Below are positions 1 through 5,732 of a stretch of 5,732 bases of DNA, in pieces. The stretch's first letter is position 1. Each line of letters opens with the position of its first letter. Location: positions 1 to 5,732 of the forward strand of contig JAJZFE010000432.1 in assembly GCA_021798655.1 (NCBI GenBank), read 5' to 3'. The notes below the pieces were generated by a model. That model ran no database searches, was not told the DNA's origin, and worked only from the letters and a program-made list of their open reading frames with translations. The position numbers and the translations under genes were made by a program. The stretch is from Acidobacteriota bacterium. Its GTDB lineage: Bacteria; Acidobacteriota; Terriglobia; Terriglobales; Acidobacteriaceae.

Positions 1-1
1 C

Positions 2-1333
2 CTGGTACGTGATGCCATTGCCACCGGCAATCTGCAGCAGCGCATGAGCACCGACGTTGCCAGCCCTGACCTCTCGACGGCGGCACAGACGGTGAACGAG
101 ATTCTGGATACGATTCTCCATCACTTCGACCTGACCGTCACCTCCATCGAGGCCATGTCTTCCGGTTGCATCCCCGAGCCGTTTCAGGACGGCTTTCCCG
201 GCGACTACGCGCGGGCACGATCGGCCTGCAACGGCTTTATCGACGTCATCAATCGTCGCAACACGCAGCTCAGCAAGATGACCTCCGCAGCCGCGCTGGG
301 CGACCTGCACGTGCGCGCCGACCCTGCGCAGTTTACCGGGGCGAACCGTCGCCTCTTCGATGGCCTCAACGCCATGTTCGACGCATGGCTTGCTCCCGTC
401 GCCGAAATGGATCGGGTACTCCAGGCGCTTTCCCAGATGGATCTGACGCAGCGCGTGAAAGGGCAGTACACCGGCGAGTATGACCGCATGGCAACGGCGC
501 TGAACACGGTCTGTACCAACTTCGCCCGCGAGGTTCAGCAGATCAGCCATCACACGAGGGTCATTGCCTCTTCCTGCGCAGACCTCACGGCCACCACCAA
601 AGAACTCGCCAGCGAGTCGGCCTTGACCAGCCGTATGGCTACCTCAGCCTCTGCATCCAGCAGGCAGCTATCCATCGGGCTCGCTGCGGCCAACTCCGAC
701 TCCACGGAGATGCTCGACTCCATCCGTGAGATCTCTCAGAGTGCGAGCAACGCAGCCAGTGTCGTAACCTCTGCCGTCACCTTGAATGAGAGCACAACGC
801 AGAAGATCACTCACCTGGGACACTCGTCTGCGGAGATCGGCAAAGTCATCAAGGTCATCTCCGGCATTGCCAAGCAGACCAACCTGTTGGCCCTCAACGC
901 GACCATCGAGGCAGCTCGCGCCGGAGATGCCGGAAAAGGCTTTGCTGTCGTCGCGAATGAGGTGAAGGAGCTGGCCAAAGGCACCGCCAAGGCCACCGAG
1001 GTCGTGAGTGAGAGCATCGCCGCCATTCAACGAGATACGACGGAAGGCATCGAAAGCATGTCGTCGATTGCAACGGTCACGAACCAGATTCGCGATATCT
1101 CCCAGAACATCGCAGCTGCCGTGGAGCAACAGGCCGCCACGACAAACGACATGGGCCGCCACCTCCTGCAAGCCTCCCAGACCGCTGCCGGCATCGCTGC
1201 CGATATGGAAGAACTGGTCCACGCCGCCAAAAGCACCACCACCAGCGCCATCCAGACCGATACTGCCATCGCTGAGCTGGACAAGACGCTCCATCAGCTC
1301 AAGTCGTTCGTAGCCCTGTTCAAGATACAGTGA
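2..1333 (+). CDS. Methyl-accepting chemotaxis protein, C-terminal part (5' end outside window)
   Basis: Cytoplasmic part of a chemoreceptor that controls the CheA kinase through CheW and so biases flagellar or other motility. The frame is open to the window edge. The 14 codons before the ATG at 44 read [14 protein letters not shown], typical HAMP-like sequence, so that ATG is internal and the true start lies upstream. Numbering from Met44 as residue 1, HAMP-like modules fill about residues 1-165, with recognisable GDLHVRAD (86-93) and [17 protein letters not shown] (133-149) segments. The signalling coiled coil follows to residue 429. Its hairpin tip is canonical: [17 protein letters not shown] (278-294), then [15 protein letters not shown] (297-311). 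[11 protein letters not shown] (357-367) fits the consensus for a methylated glutamate/glutamine pair. The protein ends in SFVALFKIQ, with no C-terminal CheR-docking pentapeptide such as NWETF. No transmembrane segment is visible, so membrane or cytosolic location and the ligand cannot be decided here. It is convergent with nuoN and probably functionally unrelated to it. Confidence 0.95.
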   Translation: MVRDAIATGNLQQRMSTDVASPDLSTAAQTVNEILDTILHHFDLTVTSIEAMSSGCIPEPFQDGFPGDYARARSACNGFIDVINRRNTQLSKMTSAAALGDLHVRADPAQFTGANRRLFDGLNAMFDAWLAPVAEMDRVLQALSQMDLTQRVKGQYTGEYDRMATALNTVCTNFAREVQQISHHTRVIASSCADLTATTKELASESALTSRMATSASASSRQLSIGLAAANSDSTEMLDSIREISQSASNAASVVTSAVTLNESTTQKITHLGHSSAEIGKVIKVISGIAKQTNLLALNATIEAARAGDAGKGFAVVANEVKELAKGTAKATEVVSESIAAIQRDTTEGIESMSSIATVTNQIRDISQNIAAAVEQQAATTNDMGRHLLQASQTAAGIAADMEELVHAAKSTTTSAIQTDTAIAELDKTLHQLKSFVALFKIQ

Positions 1334-1343
1334 CAGCCACAGG

Positions 1344-1376
1344 GGGCAGAGCCCAAACTACGGCTGACTGGCCGTA
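1344..1376. terminator. Possible weak terminator hairpins between convergent MCP and nuoN genes
   Basis: Two small inverted repeats lie where the convergent genes meet. GGGC-AGA-GCCC (1344-1354) is in the 24-base gap, and a 6-bp stem TACGGC/GCCGTA with a 6-base loop (1359-1376) covers the nuoN stop codon and its last codons. Neither is followed by a proper T-run: on the - strand only GTTT follows the second hairpin. They are seen directly, but their role as intrinsic terminators is a weak inference. Rho-dependent termination, or antisense overlap of the two transcripts, is equally possible. Confidence 0.25.
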
Positions 1377-2860
1377 ACGACCACGGAGGCCGCGGGCGTT
1401 GTCACCGGAGACGCCCGCTCCACCAGGTGGACCAGCCGGTTGGGCAGCACGCCCAGCCCCAGCGTAGCCAGCGCCGTCGCCGCCAGCGCCAGCGTCGCCG
1501 GAACTGTAAGCTTGCGCGCAGGCACGTAGCTCACGCTGTCGGTCAGCGGCCGCGCGTACATCGCAGCCAGCAGCCGCAGGTAGTAGAAGCACGCAACGCC
1601 CGAGTTCAGCAGGCCGATGATGGCCAGCGTAACGTGCCCGTTGTGCACCGCCCCAGCAAAGACGTAGAACTTGCCAAAGAAGCCGCCTGTGAAGGGAATA
1701 CCGATCAGCGAAAGCAGAAAGAAGCCCAGCAGCGCCGAGAGGCCCGGCCGCTTCAGTGCGATACCGGTAAAGTCTTCGAGCGAGCGCACTCGCTCCGAGA
1801 AGCCCGAAAGCTGCGTCAGCACCAGGAACGCGCCCACGTTCATCGCCGCATACGCCGCCGTGTAGAACATCGCTCCAGCGACCGCGTCATGCTGCATCCC
1901 GGTGAACGCGACCAGCAGATAGCCAGCGTGCGCGATCGACGAGTACGCCAGCATCCGCTTCACATCATGCTGCCGCAGCGCACCCAGGTTGCCGATGCAC
2001 ATCGACGCCACAGCCAGTATCTCTACGATGAGTACCCAGTGATCGCGCAGCAGCGGCGTCCCGTTGAACAGGAATCGCAGCAGCACCGCGAACGCCGCGG
2101 CCTTCGGAGCCGTGGACATCAACCCGACCACCGGCGCCGGAGCACCCTGGTACACATCCGGCGTCCACACATGGAACGGCGCAGCGGACACCTTGAAGCC
2201 CAGCCCGACGAGCACCATGCCCACGGCCAGATACGCCAGCAGCGGCGTCTTCACCATCGCCGCCGGCAACCCCGCAGCAATGGCTGCAATCGCCGTGGAC
2301 CCGGTAGCACCATAGCAAAGCGCAATGCCATACAGAAAGAATGCCGTCGCAAAGCTGCCGGTAAGAAAGTATTTGATCGAAGACTCGGAAGCCGTCGCAC
2401 GTCCCTTGCGGAAGCCCGCAAGAATATACGTCGAGATCGACGAGATCTCCAACCCGATGAACACCATCAGCAGCTCCACCGAGCTGGTCATGAACATCAT
2501 GCCCGTCGCGCCGAAGAGCACCAGCGCAAAGTACTCGCCCGCGTGCGTGATCGGCGACTCGAAGTAGTCCAGCGAACCGAGCAGCGTCACCAGCACCACG
2601 CTGGCAATCAGCAGGTGGAAGAAGACGGAGAACGCGTCCACCTGGATCGAGCCATAGAAGCCGGTCAGCACACCGCTGGCGTTCACGATCTGAAGTTGAT
2701 AGAACGCAGCGAGGCCCGCAGCAGCCGTACCCAGAATCGCCAGCCAGCCCAGCGGCTTTCGCGACTGCCCGGCAGGAATCACAGGCTCGAGCACCATCAC
2801 CAGCACGCCGGTAATGGTCAGAATCACTTCAGGAAGCAGTGTCAGGAGGTTGGTAGACAT
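1358..2860 (-). CDS. nuoN: NADH-quinone oxidoreductase subunit N
   Basis: Antiporter-like membrane subunit of respiratory complex I, lying nearest the quinone-side subunits among the three pumps, and translocating protons during NADH:quinone turnover. Its 500 residues are close to the usual length (E. coli 485). It is hydrophobic throughout, with the multi-helix antiporter fold (Proton_antipo_M family). The ionisable residues expected of NuoN are all present: E138 in LMVFIGLEIS (TM5), K163 in SSIKYFLTG, K223 in GFKVSAAPFH (TM7) with H230, K253 in STAPKAAAF (TM8), K301 in HDVKRMLAYSS, and K397 in GGFFGKFYVF (TM12). WTPDVYQGAPAPVV (232-245) is a family signature. The C-terminal tail is Ala/Thr/Val-rich. 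The start at 2860 is supported by an AAGGAGG site seven bases upstream. The ATG overlaps the nuoM stop by one base, so translation is probably coupled. It is the last nuo gene here and converges with the chemoreceptor gene. Confidence 0.97.
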   Translation of the reverse strand: MSTNLLTLLPEVILTITGVLVMVLEPVIPAGQSRKPLGWLAILGTAAAGLAAFYQLQIVNASGVLTGFYGSIQVDAFSVFFHLLIASVVLVTLLGSLDYFESPITHAGEYFALVLFGATGMMFMTSSVELLMVFIGLEISSISTYILAGFRKGRATASESSIKYFLTGSFATAFFLYGIALCYGATGSTAIAAIAAGLPAAMVKTPLLAYLAVGMVLVGLGFKVSAAPFHVWTPDVYQGAPAPVVGLMSTAPKAAAFAVLLRFLFNGTPLLRDHWVLIVEILAVASMCIGNLGALRQHDVKRMLAYSSIAHAGYLLVAFTGMQHDAVAGAMFYTAAYAAMNVGAFLVLTQLSGFSERVRSLEDFTGIALKRPGLSALLGFFLLSLIGIPFTGGFFGKFYVFAGAVHNGHVTLAIIGLLNSGVACFYYLRLLAAMYARPLTDSVSYVPARKLTVPATLALAATALATLGLGVLPNRLVHLVERASPVTTPAASVVVTASQP

Positions 2861-4398
2861 TAGCGAGCCTCCTTCGTGACTGCAACGCTCAGAGTGGTTG
2901 GCTGGTACCCCGCCGCCGGCGCACCAAAGCCGTCAATCGCCTTCATCCACAGCGGTGACGCGAGGCCCATGATCAGGAACAGTGCCGCAAACGGCCACAA
3001 CTCCAGATGCTCACGCGCACATAGATCCCAGCCGTTCACCTCGCTTGGCCGGTGCCCGATGCCGCCATAGAACACGCGTTGAATCATCCAGAGCATATAG
3101 CTGGCGCCAAAGATCACACCCGTTGTCGCGACGGCGGTCCACAACACATGATGCGCAATCACAGACTGCATCGTGCCGGAGAGAATCAGAAACTCGCCAA
3201 TGAAACCGTTCAGCATGGGCAGACCGACAGCAGCCAGTGTCGTGATGACAAACATCGTCACCATCCACGGATGCCGAGCGGCCAGTCCGCCGTAGTCGCG
3301 CATCTCATAGCTACCGTAACGCTCGTACAGCAACCCGAGCAGCACAAACAACGCGGCTCCGACCAAGCTCTCGTTCAGGATCTGAAACACACCACCGTCG
3401 ATCCCAGCGACAGTAAATGTAAAGATGCCCAGCACCACGAAGGAAGCGTGCGCCAGCGTTGAAAACGCAGCCAGCTTCTTCAGGTCCGTCTTGATCAGTG
3501 CGATCAGAGAGCCATACGCAATCCCAATCGCGCCCAGCGCAATCAGCAGCGGTGCCACGGCGTGCGACTGCTCCGGAAAGATGCCGAAGCTGAAGCGCAG
3601 TATCGAGTAGAGCCCCAGCTTGCCCGCGAGCACCATCACCGCAGCGGTCGGTGCCTCGGAGACAGCCTCCTGAAGCCACCCGTGCAGCGGAAACACTGGT
3701 ACCTTCACCGCAAACGCCGTCAGAAACGCCAGCGAGCACAACAGGAGTGCCTTCGGGCTGGCCGCGATGCTGTGGCTCAACGCCATCGCGTGCAGCGCGG
3801 GCAGGTCGAATGTCCCCGTCTTCGCATACAGCCACACCATCGCGACCAGCAGCACCGCGGAAGGAATGAAGGCGTACAGGAAGAACTTGATCGCAGCACG
3901 GCGACGGTTCTCGGTGCGTCCGAACGTCGCGATCAGCAGCGTCATCGGCACCAGTGAGAGCTCCCAGAACCCGTAGTAGAGGAAGAGGTCGAGCGCGACG
4001 AAGATGCCCAGCATCGCCACCTGCTGCAGCAGAAACAGCGTGTAAAAGAGCTTGCTGCGCGACTGGATCGTGTTCCACGAGGCCAGCACGCCAATCGGTG
4101 CCAGGAACCCCGCCAGCACAATCAGCCACATCGAAAGCCCGTCCACACCCAGGTGATAGCGAATCGCGGGCGACGTTATCCATCTCACGTTCTGTTCAAA
4201 CTGAAAGCTGCCCGCAGCAGCCGAGTAGTTGTAGTGTGCAGGCAGATGCAGCGTCAGCAGCAAGGTCAGCAGCGTGACAACGAGTGCACCGATCGCGTGC
4301 AGTTTCTGCCCCTCGCGTTCCGGCAACAGGGCCAGCACTGCGGCGCCCACAAGCGGGGTCAGCAGGATGAGCGTCAGGATGGAGTGGTCGAAGTTCAT
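2860..4398 (-). CDS. nuoM: NADH-quinone oxidoreductase subunit M (variant TM8/TM11 residues)
   Basis: Middle antiporter-like proton-pumping subunit of complex I, located between NuoN and NuoL in the membrane arm. Its 512 residues match the family length (E. coli 509). The N-terminus (LTLILLTPLVGAAVLALLP) has the usual first helix, and about 14 helices follow. Key residues seen are E146 in YYGFWELSLVPM (TM5), K232 in FAVKVPVFPLHGW (TM7), K260 in LAGKLGLYSILRF (TM8), H317 in AAFSTLAHASF and E402 in NGFIGEFLIL (TM12). Two oddities show in an alignment made from memory to E. coli NuoM: three residues (ILL in E. coli) are missing directly before the TM8 lysine, and the histidine matching E. coli H348 is glutamate (E343, in QILNESLVGAALF). 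Otherwise residue spacing agrees: K-to-E(TM12) is 142 residues in both. The ATG at 4398 lies 18 bases after the nuoL stop and lacks a good Shine-Dalgarno site. The gene overlaps nuoN by one base. The subunit assignment is firm. Whether it belongs to a standard or a divergent complex I copy is open. Confidence 0.96.
   Translation of the reverse strand: MNFDHSILTLILLTPLVGAAVLALLPEREGQKLHAIGALVVTLLTLLLTLHLPAHYNYSAAAGSFQFEQNVRWITSPAIRYHLGVDGLSMWLIVLAGFLAPIGVLASWNTIQSRSKLFYTLFLLQQVAMLGIFVALDLFLYYGFWELSLVPMTLLIATFGRTENRRRAAIKFFLYAFIPSAVLLVAMVWLYAKTGTFDLPALHAMALSHSIAASPKALLLCSLAFLTAFAVKVPVFPLHGWLQEAVSEAPTAAVMVLAGKLGLYSILRFSFGIFPEQSHAVAPLLIALGAIGIAYGSLIALIKTDLKKLAAFSTLAHASFVVLGIFTFTVAGIDGGVFQILNESLVGAALFVLLGLLYERYGSYEMRDYGGLAARHPWMVTMFVITTLAAVGLPMLNGFIGEFLILSGTMQSVIAHHVLWTAVATTGVIFGASYMLWMIQRVFYGGIGHRPSEVNGWDLCAREHLELWPFAALFLIMGLASPLWMKAIDGFGAPAAGYQPTTLSVAVTKEAR
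2868..2875 (-). promoter_or_regulatory. Strong ribosome binding site of nuoN, inside the 3' end of nuoM
   Basis: Read on the - strand, the bases are GAAGGAGG, a near-perfect complement of the 16S rRNA tail. The spacer to the nuoN ATG is seven bases. The site encodes the last residues of NuoM (..TKEAR), so this stretch is both coding and initiation signal. With the TAATG junction it fixes the nuoN start and suggests termination-reinitiation coupling. Confidence 0.85.
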
Positions 4399-4416
4399 CG
4401 GATGTTCGCGGTCTCT
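4399..4416 (-). other. nuoL-nuoM junction: six in-frame codons, no clear ribosome binding site
   Basis: The 18 bases between the nuoL TAG and the nuoM ATG are an exact multiple of three, so both genes share one frame with only the TAG separating them. The spacer reads AGA GAC CGC GAA CAT CCG. It contains no AGGAGG-like element at normal distance, only a weak purine run AGAGA next to the stop. nuoM translation therefore probably depends on ribosomes finishing nuoL. Confidence 0.6.
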
Positions 4417-5732
4417 CTAGTGCAAAGGGTAGTGGCCGAAGAGTGCAACGGCAATCACAGCGGCAGCGCCCAGCGCCAGCCAGCCAGCATAGGAACGAAT
4501 GTTTCCCGACTGCATCCGTCGGGTAAGGGAACTGAGTGCGCCCGTGCCGCCTGCCACCACTCCGGCAGAGCCCTGCACCAGGCCCACCTCGACCAGGCCA
4601 TTGAGCAGCACCCGCGAGAACGCCAGCAACGGCGCGATGATGCCGCGTCCATAGATCTCATCCACGCAATACTTGTGCTCCAGCAGCCCATACACGGGCT
4701 TGAACTTCGCAGCCAGTTGCGACGACGTGCCCGGCCTGCGCACGTAGAGCGTGTATGCCACAAACAGGCCCAGCGCAAAGGCCAGCGTCGCGATCAGTGA
4801 AAGCACAATCGCCGTCGCGCTCGACCCACTCGCAACCGTCTCACGTCCCGCCGCAAAGACGGGATCGAGAAAGTGCTCAAACTCGTTGTGGCCGCCGAAC
4901 GCCGTCGGCACTCCGACGATGCCGCCGATGACAGCCAACAGCGCAAGAAGCATCAGCGGAACGGTCATCACCAGCGGCGACTCATGCACCCCGTGGCCAT
5001 GCCCCGCGTGCCCGGTCTCGTGTTCGGCCTCCAGCGTCAGGGTCGAGTTGTGGCTCGCATGGACCGCAGCGCCGTGATGATCCAGGCCCGCCTCCGCCAC
5101 GTGCGACTCTCCAAAGAACGTCTTGAACCACAGCCGGAACATGTAGAAGCTCGTCAGAAAGGCCGTCAATACGCCAACGACCCACACCATCTTGCCCACC
5201 GCTGTGCCCGCCGTAAAGGCCTGGTACAGAATCTCGTCCTTCGAGAAGAATCCCGAAAGCCCCGGAAAGCCCGCAATCGCGAACACACCCGCGCTCATCG
5301 TCCAGAACGTGATGGGAATCCGCTTCCGCAGCGCGCCCATCTTGCGCATGTCCTGCTCGCCGCTCAGGGCATGGATCACCGAGCCCGCCGCCAGGAACAG
5401 CAGCGCCTTGAAGAACGCATGCGTCATCAGGTGGAACACGCCCGCCGAGTACGCGCCCACGCCGCACGCCATGAACATGTAGCCGAGCTGCGACACCGTC
5501 GAATACGCCAGCACGCGCTTGATATCGTTCTGCACCAGCCCGATCGTCGCTGCAAAGAAAGCCGTCGCCGCACCAATGCACGCCACCACCGCCAGCGCCG
5601 TCGGGGCCATGTTGAACAGCACATGGCAGCGAGCCACCATGTACACACCCGCCGTCACCATCGTCGCTGCGTGGATCAGCGCGGACACCGGCGTCGGGCC
5701 TTCCATCGCATCGGGCAGCCACACATACAGCG
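4417..5732 (-). CDS. nuoL: NADH-quinone oxidoreductase subunit L, C-terminal ~437 residues (5' end outside window)
   Basis: Distal antiporter-like proton pump of complex I. The frame is open to the right edge. A GTG codon at 5724 is only the Val of the family motif LYVWLPDAMEGPTPVSALIH, so the gene starts beyond the window, with roughly 220 residues missing by comparison with E. coli NuoL (613 residues). The TM7 lysine is in the missing part. Numbering that Val as 1, visible conserved sites are H18 in LIHAATMVTAG (TM8), NDIKRVLAYSTVSQLGYM (66-83), H98/H102/K106 in FHLMTHAFFKALLFLAAG (TM11) and K162 in GLSGFFSKDEIL (TM12). A histidine-rich soluble loop with ten His spans 208-247. The C-terminus has KYCVDEIYGRGIIAPLL (351-367), the start of the long lateral helix that braces NuoM and NuoN, then a last membrane helix (413-430) ending HYPLH. 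First of the three nuo genes here, presumably co-transcribed with nuoM and nuoN. Confidence 0.97.
   Translation of the reverse strand, partial: LYVWLPDAMEGPTPVSALIHAATMVTAGVYMVARCHVLFNMAPTALAVVACIGAATAFFAATIGLVQNDIKRVLAYSTVSQLGYMFMACGVGAYSAGVFHLMTHAFFKALLFLAAGSVIHALSGEQDMRKMGALRKRIPITFWTMSAGVFAIAGFPGLSGFFSKDEILYQAFTAGTAVGKMVWVVGVLTAFLTSFYMFRLWFKTFFGESHVAEAGLDHHGAAVHASHNSTLTLEAEHETGHAGHGHGVHESPLVMTVPLMLLALLAVIGGIVGVPTAFGGHNEFEHFLDPVFAAGRETVASGSSATAIVLSLIATLAFALGLFVAYTLYVRRPGTSSQLAAKFKPVYGLLEHKYCVDEIYGRGIIAPLLAFSRVLLNGLVEVGLVQGSAGVVAGGTGALSSLTRRMQSGNIRSYAGWLALGAAAVIAVALFGHYPLH

Noticed and set aside
44..46. ATG at 44 as the true start of the chemoreceptor
   Set aside because: The frame stays open upstream to base 2 and encodes HAMP-like sequence, so this is an internal methionine.
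668..1294. A 208-codon open frame antisense to the chemoreceptor gene
   Set aside because: Gly/Asp-rich shadow of the MCP coiled coil. No ribosome site or domain supports it.
1456..1501. GCCAGCG-like short repeats
   Set aside because: They encode the Ala/Leu-rich helix near the NuoN C-terminus. This is codon-driven low complexity, not an independent repeat element.
1427..2863. A 478-codon open frame on the + strand, antisense to almost the whole of nuoN
   Set aside because: Its product is a low-complexity string rich in Arg, Gln and His with no recognisable domain, as expected when the complement of a G/C-biased membrane protein gene is translated. nuoN on the other strand is unmistakable.
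3311..4183. A 290-codon open frame on the - strand overlapping nuoM in another frame
   Set aside because: Shadow frame of nuoM with compositionally odd Gly/Arg/Ala/Asp content and no family features.
4153..4800. A 215-codon + strand open frame across the nuoL-nuoM junction
   Set aside because: Gln/Arg/His-rich shadow composition, covered by two firm genes on the opposite strand.
5722..5724. GTG at 5724 as the start of nuoL
   Set aside because: It is the valine inside the conserved LYVWLPDAMEGPTP motif. NuoL needs roughly 220 more N-terminal residues.

Overview
The window holds four protein genes on GC-rich DNA: one chemotaxis transducer on the + strand and three adjacent respiratory complex I (NDH-1) membrane subunits on the - strand. 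Both outer genes run off the ends of the window. Almost all of the sequence is coding. I see no RNA genes, mobile elements, CRISPR arrays or long intergenic stretches.

Left part (2-1333, + strand): the C-terminal part of a methyl-accepting chemotaxis protein. Tandem HAMP-like modules are followed by a complete cytoplasmic signalling hairpin. Its sensor end lies upstream of base 1. It ends tail to tail with nuoN, leaving 24 bases between the two stop codons and only weak hairpins that might serve as a terminator.

Right part (1358-5732, - strand): the end of a nuo operon, read nuoL (start missing) -> nuoM -> nuoN. NuoL, NuoM and NuoN are the three antiporter-like proton-pumping subunits of NADH:quinone oxidoreductase. 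They form the distal membrane arm and translocate protons in response to quinone reduction near NuoH. Spacing is tight: 18 bases between nuoL and nuoM, in the same reading frame, and a one-base TAATG overlap between nuoM and nuoN with a strong Shine-Dalgarno site inside the end of nuoM. All three look like one transcription unit, with its promoter outside the window.

The organism is a Gram-negative-type, motile, respiring bacterium with strong G/C third-position preference. The NuoL/M/N sequence style fits soil Acidobacteriota (the Terriglobales group: Granulicella, Terriglobus, Edaphobacter and relatives). This is an impression from family resemblance, not a search result.

I did not find a new biological system. 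The most notable signal is in NuoM. Compared with my recollection of E. coli NuoM, it lacks three residues just before the conserved TM8 lysine and has glutamate at the position of the conserved histidine H348. Two proton-path positions in an otherwise intact pump subunit are therefore altered.
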